Assembly: GCA_021234155.1 (NCBI GenBank)
Contig: JAJEKV010000160.1
Coordinates: forward strand, 480,388-544,387
DNA from: Isoetes taiwanensis
Lineage: Eukaryota; Streptophyta; Lycopodiopsida; Isoetales; Isoetaceae
Length of the DNA stretch: 64,000 nt
Direction: 5' to 3'
The translations under genes were made by a program, and so were the position numbers. Numbering within the stretch: the stretch's first letter is position 1; each line of letters begins with the position of its first letter. A model generated the notes under the pieces. That model worked only from the letters and a program-made list of their open reading frames with translations. It was not told where the DNA came from and did not search any database. Below, in pieces: positions 54,511 to 64,000 of this stretch.

Positions 54511-56951
54511 GCGTGACGTTAAAATATGCTTTACAAACAAGTCTAGGACCATATCAATCTCACTATGGTCCTCGCCTAAATGGTCTACGAGCACACAAAA
54601 GAGCTGGTCTACGTAGACATTTAATGTCTTTAGGTCGACTGTGAGCTTGAAGCGCGGCATGGCGACGTCTAGTGATGGATACAAAAGAAGAAGTAGGGCG
54701 CGCAGGCTTAGATAGGTGGCACTAGAGACTAGGCGAAGGTGCTAGGGGTTTAGGGTAGTTGCAAGGTGATAGTGGAGGTCGGCTATGGCGGAAGAAGAGC
54801 TCAAGTCCGGCGGCTATGGCGGCAAGAAGGCGCCCAAACTAACACACTTTTCAAAAAGTAACACAAATTTGAATTTAACTTTTAACTTTTTGTGAAAAAT
54901 TTTTAAATTTTTTTTTTTTTTTTTTAAGCGGACGTATTATTTTTATCAGGGGGACCGTATGGTATTTGTAGCATTATACGCCCTTAACTTTTCGAGAAAA
55001 ACACCTCATACGACAGCAGCGCCCCTTTTGCTTTTTCGCCTTGCTGTCGCCATTTCGCCCTCGGGTAACGTGCCCCCTAGGGTATTTGGAAGGTGCCCGA
55101 TCCATTGGAACCATTTTCGCCTCCATCCGAGCTACCTATAAAAAGTTATGGCCCTCCAAACTTGGGTCCTCCAGTCGCCCTAAACTTCTTAAACTTACAA
55201 TTTATTACATCAACCTAGCACAAAACCAAACATGAAGAGTTAAGCGGTCCAACTAGCTTAAACTCCCACCTAACTACCCGAACTAACTTGAGTTAGGGTT
55301 TTTGGTGATGCTATGATTCAGGAGCTACCAAAATCACGGCTCGATACCTTGTGGCTCCCCAGATTATATACGGCGGCTCGGGCATTATACATACGAGGAC
55401 TTTCCCCTCCCATGGCAACCATCTCGCCATGGCGCGGGGCCCTCCGCCTAACTTCGGGCCATCTATGGAAAGATGCTCGAGTGAAGGACCTGAGGGGGTC
55501 ATTAGGCCCATGCCTTGATGGGGCTCTTATGTGTGAAGCATGGATACAAGGTTAGCACACAAAGCATAATCATATCATAAATACCACCACGAAGGGTGGC
55601 ACATCCAACCCGATACTAGCGAGAAGATACATTTAATACTAGAGAAAACACCCCAAACCCATGGTTCTACCCCTCGCTCGGACTCAGTGAGGATCGATCG
55701 GCGGCTAGGTCTCAAGAGATCGCCAGGCCAGAAGTCTTGGCATGGCGTTATCGGCATAGAACATCGGCTAGGGTTGTCCACTCCATCCGCCCCCCTGTGC
55801 ACACTTTGCGGATGAGTGAATCATGCTATGGCATCACTATAGCCTTCCCGGGAGGCAGGACTCAAGGTATCACCCCGAGCCTACTCGAGGGTTTTCATGA
55901 ACTGGGTCAGATGAAGCGAGGTGAGGGAAGTGTCCCCTCCCGGGATCACAGCCGGTTCCATGGGTGAGCTAGAGAATACGTGCGCATCGGCGACCCCGCA
56001 TCCGTGCCGGAGCCTACTCCCCTAACTTTATCTTCAAAGTCTGGGGAAGGATGCCCCATGCGGGTCACACCTCCGCACCGGAGTGTCAGGACCCATACCA
56101 CCCTCTATGTGACCGCCCTATCGGGCCTAGCCCACTGTAGGAGTCTCGGGAGCCTTGTATGTTCGTGCAAGACCCCACCCCCCCCACTTCACCTGCTGCG
56201 TCCCTTCTCACGGTGCTAAGCAATTCCATAGCATCCACGACTCGGTGGTCTCTTGTGCCGGCCGCATTTCACAGGGTACTAAGGGGAACTACTAGGAGCA
56301 TACTAAGAAGCAAGAAGGCCTGTAGGTCTCTACCCTCCCTTTAATCCCTGCCTTACGGAGGCTAATATAGATACCTTCATAGATTCATCCATCCTTCCTT
56401 AACAAAGCATAATCCATAATTGAAATATAATCCTAAATATCAAAGAAGGGTTAATCCTAACAAAGATAACCAGAGAAGACTAACTGAGGCGCTATCCTAG
56501 AATCCAAGCTAGACTACTCACTAACCCGAGTTTCTGCTAGATCCGTTATCATGGGGCACCTCCATCTTTTAGCAATTTGGGTGTTTAGCAACAACTTGGG
56601 CGTTCAGCAGCAACTTGGGCGCTCAACAGCTCCTCCTCCTGGCTCGATTTTGGGGCCAAATGCGGTAGGGATCCAATTTGATGCCCCAAGTTAGCATTTC
56701 CCTGCTGGCCAATCGAATTTGGCCAAGTGGCACCTTCCTAATTAATCAATTATCCTAATTAAATCAATTAGATACTATTTCCTTAATTATAGGTAATTAT
56801 CCTTTAATTACCCTTTTTATTAATTTAGCATAGCTAAATTAATCCCTTATAGTCAACCCCCTAGGTTAAAATACCCCATGGTGGCGTATCTTTTCTGCGT
56901 GACGTGTCAGTATATTTATACGTATACCGTATAAATACTTGGAACGTCACA
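54511..56951 (+). mobile_element. LTR or LTR derivative related to the solo LTR at 11.8 kb
   Basis: The right end is TTGGAACGTCACA at 56951. Between 56090 and 56350 the order of words (CTAGCCC.., ACTAGGAGCATACTA, GTAGGTCTCTACCC) parallels the LTRs at 5945-7003 and 11771-13380. The left end is uncertain: GGCGTGACGTTAAAATATG near 54511 resembles the family start, but a clear TG boundary and target duplication were not found. The element interrupts a LINE ORF1 at 56952. Frames within have no recognisable product. Confidence 0.45.
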
Positions 56952-57853
56952 CTTCCTTGCCAATTCATGCATGCACTGCTGCAATTGCTCATAAGACTCT
57001 GCATGGAGGCCACTGCCTTGTTTGGTGAAGGTTGTCCACAGCTCCTGCATCTCCCCATCTCGAGCAGCAGAGTTATGCTTTAGTTTCTGTAAGCGGGGCG
57101 GGAGTCCAATGCATGGTTCACTCCCGATTAGGCAACTTCCTGATCTCGACCCTACTCTAAAGGGCTCTCAGTTGTGACTGGCTCTTTTCAAAGGCGACAT
57201 GGACTCTTCGCATCGTAGTGGCAGTCTCCTCAACTTCTGATCAAATTTGGGAGATGGTTGACATAATCTCATGACATTGCATGTTTTGTGTCATGGCTTC
57301 CATGGTGGTGGACAGGGAGTCCACGCGGGCCTTTAAGTTAGCGAGACCCTCCTTGTCATGCTGCCTCTCGAAGTGCGATAAGCGGATGCTGTCTTCCATT
57401 TGTTATGTGCGGGTCCGCATCTCTGCAATCCGCTGTTTCTTTATTGCCAATTGCCTTCTGAGCACTTGGGCATTGAGGATTGTATCTCTTCTATCAAGCC
57501 TATAATTCAGGTACTGATACTCTCAATTCTTGCCTCGAGTTGTTTTTTGGCCTCCACCAATGCCTGGTTTGCCACCGGACCTGAGCAGCAGGCAACTGCC
57601 TGTTGGACCGACTTTGTTGATTGTGCCTTCGTCCGCGCCTCCCTTCTCATGGAAAAGCTTCTCCGTTGCCTTTGCCATTTGGTTTGGGTCATTTTCTTGG
57701 TCGCCCATCCACTTGGTCCTCCCAGGAGAGCTCGCCATGCGAGGGGCCACCAGGTTGCGGGTGTGCCTGGGCATGAGGTTGGCTCTTGTGAGGCTGGATC
57801 TAGGGTCGAGATATGGTTTGATGGATGTCTCCATTTCAAGTGGGATCAGATAG
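56952..57853 (-). pseudogene. LINE ORF1, coiled-coil part
   Basis: Minus strand from METSIKPYLDP at 57834 (start region repeated at 37.3 kb). Combining frames gives a long heptad-rich helix: NQALVEAKKQLEARIESIST, LNYRLDRRDTILNAQ, LRRQLAIKKQRIAEMRTRT, HFERQHDKEGLANLKARVDS, LSTTMEAMTQNMQ, and, near 56960, ESYEQLQQCMHELARK. Coiled-coil N termini are usual for L1-type ORF1 proteins, which trimerise and coat the LINE RNA. The frame is broken by stops and then by the LTR at 56951. The RNA-binding half of the same protein family is preserved at 41000-40480. Confidence 0.65.
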
Positions 57854-57869
57854 GAGGCTACATAAATGG

Positions 57870-58303
57870 CTTCGGGTGTTTGGGGTGTGGGAGATGAGGT
57901 CTAGGCAGAGATTGAGATAAAGCGGAGATATTACTCAAAGGATATTTTTGACACTTTAGAAGTTAAAATTGGGACTCAAAAACTACGTTTGCATACAATT
58001 TGGGCCATGGAAGCAAAAATCTAGTGAGAGAATAGATAAGAGAAAAGTGTTGCTCAAAGGATGTTTTTGGATGCTTAGAATCCAAAAGGGGATATCAAAA
58101 ATGTCGCTTGCACAAAATGGGACTCAAAAACTACATTTGCATACAATTTGATCCCTGGAAGCAAAACCCTAGTGAGAGAATAGATGAGAGAAAAGTGTTG
58201 GTGAAAGGATGTTTTGGATGCTTAGAATCCAAATGGGGTCTCAAAAACGTCACTTGCACAACAATTTGAGCCCTGGAAGCAATAGAATAGGCAAGAGAGA
58301 AGT
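57870..58303 (-). repeat. LINE 5' UTR monomers, about three units
   Basis: In reverse complement the units read CTCTCACTAGGGTTTTGCTT, CCAGGG.TCAAATTGT, TTTGGATTCTAAGCATCCAA and AACATCCTTT.A.CAACACTT. They lead directly into the ORF1 start. The outer edge at 58303 (ACTTCTCTCTTGCC) abuts the 3' LTR of the gypsy element. Confidence 0.75.
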
Positions 58304-59180
58304 TGTTACGACGAAATTTCAAGCCCAAATTTTGCCCCTTGAATGAGCAAATCAGCTACCTCCCATACCTTGGATCCCGAATCCTCCACATTGATTATTA
58401 GTTCGCTGTCCAAGCTGGTGCTTCAGGCACCCAACTGATCAAGCTCTTTGACAGCAGCCTTGATCAATCCAACCGCAACCAAATTGCAATACAACAGCCT
58501 GAGACTACCCAATTGCTACTGCAATGAGGTCGCTCAGCAAACCCGACCCTATGGTCTACGAATCAACTCTTACAAAGTTCTACTTGCTCAGAATGGATTC
58601 TTTCAATGACCCACAAAACATTCTCCCCCTTCTCTAATTCATCCTAACCCTTATATAATAGCAACTAGGACTGCCACCATCAGTACTACTGGTACAAATT
58701 CGACCCTTAAGGGCCTGATTTTTTGATCAAAGCCCCAAAGCTTGAGTTGGCTGCCATGGCTGCCTCATATCAGACCCATAACAAGCCTTCCAAATCGAGT
58801 TCTTCATGGGATTTTCCCATTGGTTGAACTCCAACCAATAGGCTTACGCCACATGGCCCCTTTTAACATTTAACTTAATGTACTTATCTTGCCAAACATT
58901 TGCCGCTACATATTAATGCAAAACACCCATTATACTAATAACAACCATTGGTATCAAACCCCTTGCTTCCACAACTAATATTATTATTTAATATTAGTGC
59001 CCCTAGTGCCGATGTCAGTTCCTAGCAATATTTGTCCCTTATTCCGCATTCCGTCACCATAAACTAATTACAGTCAACATGGCTTACAACTACATAGTAA
59101 TGCAACTAACAGTACCCCCATACTCATGGACATCTGTCAAGGGCCCGATCCCGGCTATACTCTTGGGAGCACCTGTGATG
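58304..59180 (-). mobile_element. 3' LTR of a Ty3/gypsy element
   Basis: It ends (plus-strand coordinates) in TGTTACGACG at 58304 and in CACCTGTGATG at 59180. It matches the LTR at 51024-51919 with small indels. On the minus strand the purine tract AAAAGGAGGGGAAGGAAC stands immediately before it, as expected for the polypurine primer of the 3' LTR. The flank after the LTR end is ACTTC. Confidence 0.85.
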
Positions 59181-60800
59181 TTCCTTCCCCTCCTTTTGGA
59201 CCTTGTCCTCAAGGTTGATCCTTCATATGAGGGAACTGCTGCACAAATTCCTTCATCTCCTAGGTGGCATTTTCGGGAGACTGATCCTGCCACTGAACTA
59301 GATGTTCTACCACATCTTTATTGTGCAGCTGTCGAACTCTTTTATCTAAAAGACGTTCTGGTATTATAGAGGAGTAACCACATTAGCGGTATCCAGTATA
59401 ACCTTCTTCAGCTGACTTACATGGAACACAGGGTGGATCCCAGTTTTCTGCGATAAGTTCAACTCATATGATGTTTCCCCGATCCTTTTAGTGATCCTAA
59501 AAAGTCCAGCATACCGGGAGTAAGTTTGGGTACTCGCCCCTTAGTTAAGGGCCGCAAGGTGTTCATTCTTAGTGCAGAAGGATAAACAACTTTTAAGACG
59601 ATATAATCACCTTCCTCATAAGACACATCACGTCTATGCTTATTAGCAGACGTTTATGCCCGCATTGCCTCAGTATTGCATCCATATCATGGAGCATATG
59701 TACTGCAACTTCGGTCTTGAGGTACTTATGCATACCTGAATAAGCCCTTGGATTTCGACCCATCATAGCCACGAAGGGAGTCATCCGAATTCCTCTATGA
59801 TGGCTATTATTGTAAGCAAATTCTAGATAAGATAGATAATTCTCCCATATAGACTACTTTTCATAGACAAATCTTTGCAACATATCCTCTAGGATCATGT
59901 TTATTCACTCGGTTTGCCCATCTGTCTGTGGATGATTTCCACTACTCATGTACAATCGGATCTTTAATCCTTTCATGAGATCTCTCCAAAAGTGACCCCC
60001 ATGTCCCGTAGTCTCCCCTTTTAATGCTATAAACTTAGCATACTTGGTTAACCGATCCACTACTACCAAAATTTGAGTATGTTGCCTAGCAGTTCTGGGC
60101 AGTGCGACTATAAAGTCCATACTCACGCTCTCCCAGTGTTCATTTGGTATAGGAAGAGGTTGTAAGAATCCGGGGTTTTCCCATGATCAGCCTTTACAGT
60201 TTGACACACCAAGCAGCGGGCTAACAAGTCCTTGATTTGATCTTGCAACCCTGGCCAGTAATAGAATCTCTTAATTAATTCATAAGTTTTCCATTCATCT
60301 CTGTGCCCAGCTTATGGAGTATCATGGTGCTCACAGAATTGATTCCCTGAGATTCCCACTCAAAGGAACATAAATCTGTCCGTTGTAAAAATGCAATCCT
60401 TCTTGCTCAATCCACAGCTTCTCGAGCTTGACTACTGTCGAATCTTGTTGATCCTCGGGATATGCATCTTTGATCCTTTGCATAAGATCATTTTCCAAGA
60501 TTGTTAGAGTATGTACATGCTTAACCCTTGATAACGCATCGGCAACTGGATTATTTGTTCCATGCATATGCTCAATGGTAAAATGAAACTCATGGAGGAA
60601 ATAGCCATCTAGCCTGTCTCGGGTTAATCTCGGCTTGACTTTGCAAGAACCTTAATGGTTTATGGTCCATATAGACGATAAACTTGTGCGGCTCTTTGTT
60701 CGTCCCACTAGCAAGTAGTGCCTCCAAGTTTTCAATGCGTGCACAATAGCTAACAACTCTTGCTCATAGGTTGCATAATTCCTTTCAGCAGGACTCAGTT
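59181..60800 (-). pseudogene. Ty3/gypsy pol 3' part (RNase H end, integrase, chromodomain-like tail)
   Basis: Minus strand, in order. RNase H ends with [20 protein letters not shown] near 60770 and NNPVADALSRVKH near 60530. The integrase zinc region is KRFYYWPGLQDQIKDLLARC near 60230. The core starts SMDFIVALPRTA and ILVVVDRLTKYAKFI (60126-60030). The stretch with the second catalytic aspartate (usual VSDRDPRF) is deleted, and the core ends MSSGNHPQTDGQTE (59940-59905). The C-terminal module has FRITKRIGETSYELNLSQK and GIHPVFHVSQLKKVI near 59420, and the tail HLVQWQDQSPENAT near 59300 looks like a chromodomain. Stops are frequent. RT and protease are absent: the frame breaks at about 60800. 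Confidence 0.85.
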
Positions 60801-61415
60801 TCCGACTTCACCGAAAACCGCCGCATCCCATTCCCTATCTTTCACTTTAATGAGCGGTTCCTCATGAAGTTCAATGCTGCTAACCAACCCTACACTATCA
60901 TGGAGCAGCCAGACCGAGCTTTTGCCTTCACCAAGTTTTACCCCTCGCCTAGCCCTGAGGAAGATCCCGATGACCTCATTAGAACTGAGGCCCAAAGAAT
61001 TATGCACATGGCTAGGCTAGAAGATCTCCAGCAAATAGCTAGTGGCCTCCCAGAAGAGCGTGCCAACTGTTTTTACTACCTTGGTAGAGGCCATGTGCTT
61101 ATGTGCATGGACCACTACAATCTTCCTCCATTTCATTGGAATGCCGAGTTAAATAGCTTCATTTTCAAGAATGCACTACCTAGCTTCACACAGGACCGCA
61201 TGGACCTCGTGCAAGCTGACATGCGAGCTTACCCGGACCGGTACCATACGGAGATTGCAAGGCAGATACAAGTGCGCTAGGATAAGGAGGCCCGGGATGC
61301 TGAGAGAGAGAGGATCCGTAAAGCAGAGGAGGATGCCCAAACACAGCAGGGCGGGGATCAAAATGTTGATCAAAATGTTGATCAAAATGTAGATCAACAT
61401 GTGGATCAGGACGGA
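60786..61415 (+). CDS. Unassigned long ORF with one internal stop, DQNV repeat at the end
   Basis: From the break of the gypsy pol a plus-strand frame runs about 160 codons without a stop, then one TAG (61278-61280), then 44 more codons to 61421. The first possible ATG after the junction is at 60865. Readable blocks are [77 protein letters not shown] and [20 protein letters not shown]. After the stop it becomes a charged helix ([18 protein letters not shown]) with a 12-bp repeat encoding D-Q-N-V. The composition is that of a real, folded plus coiled-coil protein. I do not recognise it. A gag-like transposon protein or captured host gene are both possible. Confidence 0.45.
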
Positions 61416-61802
61416 GGTTAGAATGCTGTTGTCCCGGATAAGGAGGAAAGGTGGGGTAACTGGAAGAATTCTCCAGAGGAGCAGTTTGCGGCTCACATGC
61501 GTCCGCCTCCTGCAGGTCAGTTTTCGTTGAAGTAGAATCCGGAGCCATGTTTGATCGATTGAGGAAAGTTCAAAATGTGCGCCAAAGTTTTTTTTTTCTC
61601 CCAGGCAAGATATTTAGATTTTATTGATAGAGAAGCTAGTACAAGATTTCGGGAGGATTTGGTATAATTATACGTCAACCGCCTTTATTAATGATAGGCA
61701 ACTCCATGTAAAATTCAAAATGTACATTACAAACACTTTAACCCAGTTCAAATTTTTACATCAATATACAAAAAAATTCAATCACCCTTTCATGCTTCTA
61801 CC

Positions 61803-62256
61803 CAACAACTAACACATAATTACCATTAACATTATTAACAAAAACCATTGCATTCAATGCATTCAAATTAAAATCCCCCTAAAACCCCCTTTGGTTTGGG
61901 TGCATATTCACACGGGGGGTGACGTAGGGCAGCGAGAGCCCCTATGATTATGTTTTGCATGTATAAAATCAACACCATATAGTATATTACCTCAAATCTT
62001 ATAGTATTTTGCAAATCTTGTAATACATTATAGTAAATTTTGTACATCCATACCCCACAAACGAGGAACTTTGTGTACGGTGTAGATTAAGGAATAAGGG
62101 GTGAATATGCCTATCCAACAGCTCTCGTTGCCCGGAGTCACCCCCGTGTGAATATGCACCCAAACCAAAGAGGGTTTTAGGGGGATTTTAATTTGAATGC
62201 ATTGAATGCAATAATTTTTGTTAATAATGTTAATGGTAATTATGTGTTAGTTGTTG
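61803..62256. mobile_element. Complete MITE with terminal inverted repeats of about 115 bp
   Basis: The left arm (61803-61919) and right arm (62142-62256) are near-perfect inverted copies. The outer end is CAACAACTAACACATAATTA and the inner end TTTGGTTTGGGTGCATATTC, with only a handful of differences. A core of about 220 bp between them is shared with copies at 4.3, 7.1 and 42.0 kb. No ORF is inside. The target duplication is not obvious, so superfamily is undecided. Confidence 0.85.
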
Positions 62257-63017
62257 CTTTTATAATGCGCACATGCATTTTATACAAGTAGGAAGGTTTC
62301 ATCATTGGATGTACCACATTAAGACGTTGGGCGCTTATGGTCAGTTGAAGTTCTCGTGGTCCGATAACTTAAAGGAGGGTCCTTATTTTTGTACATTGGC
62401 GTGATGTTTTGTTTGACGAAAACAATGCCCCTACTTTTTGCTAGAACTATCAAGGAGTTGCAATGCACAAAGATGTGTTATTTTAATTTTGTTATCCATG
62501 AAACACACGATAAAAACACTATAAGTGAAGATCCGAACTCCATTTGATATGATCTTAATGCCGTTGAAAAGTTCTTATTCTCCTCTATTTGGGAAAATGA
62601 TAGAATTTTCTCATTTTATGAGCCAGAAAAAAGTTATTTCCATTATGGCAAAACACCTCGCCTCGGATGCATTCGCGTAATTTTCCCAATACGGAACGGC
62701 ACTTGGGTGAATTTCCTTGGGAGTTAGCTCGTGTGGTTCAAGATCACTGTGTTTCTAAACCCTGGCTACGCGAGGAAGGGTTGGCTTGCATTAGGTCGGC
62801 TAGCTCTTAATGATCTCTTACGGTTCGTCCTCTCTCTATTCGACAATTCCACATGCATAACACACAAAGACAAGTCGCCCCCCCGCTCCATTCCGGCGTC
62901 ATGCAAGTGAATGCATGCATGCGTGGATGCTCGAATGCATGATGCACACTTGCATGGTATAATTATGTGAGCATCATCATTTGCATGCTAATCTGAACCG
63001 CAAGTGGTGTCCATATA
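62257..63017 (+). other. Unassigned stretch with a nearly open frame (62419-62728)
   Basis: A plus-strand frame from about 62419 to the TAG near 62728 has a single internal stop (near 62548). It contains KELQCTKMCYFNFVIHETHD before the stop and AVEKFLFSSIWENDRIFSFY, YFHYGKTPRLGCIRVIFPI and NGTWVNFLGS after it. The composition is protein-like but no family is recognised. The rest holds ATGCATGC words (62905-62960) and nothing else I can name. Confidence 0.25.
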
Positions 63018-63392
63018 ATGGCCTATTGCCGTGATGTGCTTGGTAGCGACAAGATGAGCCAGATGGCATTGTTTCTCGCATTGCTTGTAGCCATGTTCGC
63101 CACCCTCTTGGTTCTAGTTTCTTCTTCTGATGTGTTGGTATTGAGAGGTCCCGAGGTATTAGAAGTTGACTCGTTGTTGGTGTATCTGGAAAGGTCTCGT
63201 CCCTTGTCGAGGGAATCCCGCAGACGTGAACAAACTGGGGAGGGTACTCGATCTCGAGAGTTTAGTTCAATCGCATCCAGGGAGAGCCAAGGAGGCGAGA
63301 GACATTTTGGAGATGCAATGGAGATGAGGAGAAGATTCGGCATGTGGGAAGTAGCAGCCGCCACAAACAGAGGGTGTGACGCTCCCTGCTAA
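63018..63392 (+). CDS. Unassigned ORF with hydrophobic N terminus, ending at an LTR-like start
   Basis: The 124-codon plus-strand frame has a hydrophobic segment (SQMALFLALLVAMFATLLVL) that could be a signal anchor, followed by a highly charged part (LERSRPLSRESRRREQTGEG). Its last codons overlap TGTGACGCTCCCTGCTAAAT at 63374, which matches the first bases of the solo LTR at 11.8 kb read in reverse complement. If this is a 3' LTR, the ORF would be the last internal one of an LTR element. A competing minus-strand frame covers 63023-63364, so coding strand is not settled. Confidence 0.3.
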   Translation: MAYCRDVLGSDKMSQMALFLALLVAMFATLLVLVSSSDVLVLRGPEVLEVDSLLVYLERSRPLSRESRRREQTGEGTRSREFSSIASRESQGGERHFGDAMEMRRRFGMWEVAAATNRGCDAPC

Positions 63393-63463
63393 ATATACGG
63401 CGCCCGGCCGTACACTCCACAGAAAATCCCCCATCCGGTCCTTAAACCGCACGGGCCCTCCGA

Positions 63464-63971
63464 TCACCATGGGAGGGGTAGATCAAGAAGAGGAAGACCT
63501 TTGGGACACCAAGATGAGTCTTAGGGATGATAAGGAAGAGGCAGAGCAGGAGAAGATCCCTGTTAACTTGGAAAAGGAAGCAGAGAAATTAGGGCAATGG
63601 GCAACCATTTGACCCGATTCTTCCTTTCAGCCTTTCGGCAAGGTGAGGTCTTTTTCTTCTCCAAGAACTTGGGGCCTTCTTCTGAAGCATCTTGGTGGGC
63701 GCTCCGCGCGTTATCCACCTTGGCGGGACACAAGAAGATTGATTACCATGCCACCACTGTCACTTTGGTCCGACGAGATCTGGCTATAGTGGCATTGGGG
63801 GACGTGGCAGGCTGCGCTAGTATGCGACTCCTTGTGGCGGCACCCTTGGCCACTTGCCCACCGGAGGCGGCAGGCTCGAGCCGCCCTCTCTACGCTAGTC
63901 CGGCGACCACTTTGATGCGCTATCAGCCACCTCCTCAGCCTATGGACGACGATGAGGAACCTAGTTCTTAG
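63464..63971 (+). CDS. Unassigned ORF pair joined by one frameshift
   Basis: The first frame, from ATG at 63469, is acidic (VDQEEEDLWDTKMSLRDDKE; EKIPVNLEKEAEKL) and stops at 63610-63612. The second overlaps it from ATG at 63597 and runs 124 codons: FFLSAFRQGEVFFFSKNLGP, WWALRALSTLAGHKKIDYHA, VRRDLAIVALGDVAGCAS, ending QPPPQPMDDDEEPSS. A single-base shift near 63590 would join them into one protein of about 165 residues. GC content is higher than in the surroundings. No family is recognised. It lies to the right of the LTR-like start at 63374. Confidence 0.35.
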
Positions 63972-64000
63972 ATATCTTTTTATAATTATAAACCTTTGTA

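Noticed and set aside
55313-56344. Several plus-strand frames of 60-80 codons in GC-rich sequence
   Set aside because: They overlap each other in an LTR-like block, and GC-rich sequence opens frames by chance. No motif was found.
61176-61548. Two minus-strand frames of 106 and 120 codons rich in P, H, D and L
   Set aside because: They are the complement of the DQNV repeat and the plus-strand frame. The plus strand has the more natural composition.

Overview
The window looks like a gene-poor, repeat-dense stretch of a large land-plant nuclear genome. It holds one gene that appears intact, for cytosolic ribosomal protein eL27 (minus strand, 27.1-27.9 kb, four exons, telo-box in the promoter). 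The broken host-type genes are also plant-like: an acyl-ACP desaturase piece and a PLS-type pentatricopeptide-repeat piece. The wording of the PPR piece and of the main LINE family makes a fern or other seed-free vascular plant my best guess. That is a weak inference from remembered family style; the sequence proves only 'land plant'.

Layout. 0-2 kb: decayed Ty3/gypsy pol (minus). 4-9 kb: copies of a long-TIR MITE family, a 5'-truncated LTR and simple tandem repeats. 10.6-13.5 kb: a TIR element carrying many AACCTCCCC motifs, with a solo LTR inside it flanked by a 5-bp target duplication. 14.6-22 kb: fragments of at least three LINE types, a TRIM inside a hairpin-tailed repeat, and an unrecognised pseudogene. 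22.8-25.3 kb: PPR and copia remnants. 27-28 kb: eL27. 28-33 kb: diverged tandem repeats, two LINE 3' ends facing each other, and a second hairpin-tailed repeat. 33.7-41 kb: two copies of one LINE family, the distal one interrupted by satellite arrays. 42-44 kb: MITE copy, small secreted-type ORF and desaturase pseudogene. 45-50 kb: copia fragments and the third hairpin-tailed repeat. 50.8-60.8 kb: a Ty3/gypsy element inserted in a LINE 5' UTR, with its 5' and 3' halves now lying in opposite orientation, which suggests a later inversion. 60.8-64 kb: unassigned ORFs and a complete MITE.

The LINE pieces can be put in order as one family: 5' UTR monomers, coiled-coil ORF1, RNA-binding/C-terminal ORF1 domain, endonuclease, reverse transcriptase and a 3' UTR with short pentamer tails. 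The most novel-looking items are the three hairpin-tailed repeats, which fit the non-autonomous Helitron2/Helentron plan, a satellite whose unit carries heat-shock-element-like pentamers, and several open or nearly open frames I could not assign. Except for eL27 I see no gene that is clearly functional; nearly every other coding region has stops or frameshifts. All similarity statements come from reading the sequence by eye, without database searches.
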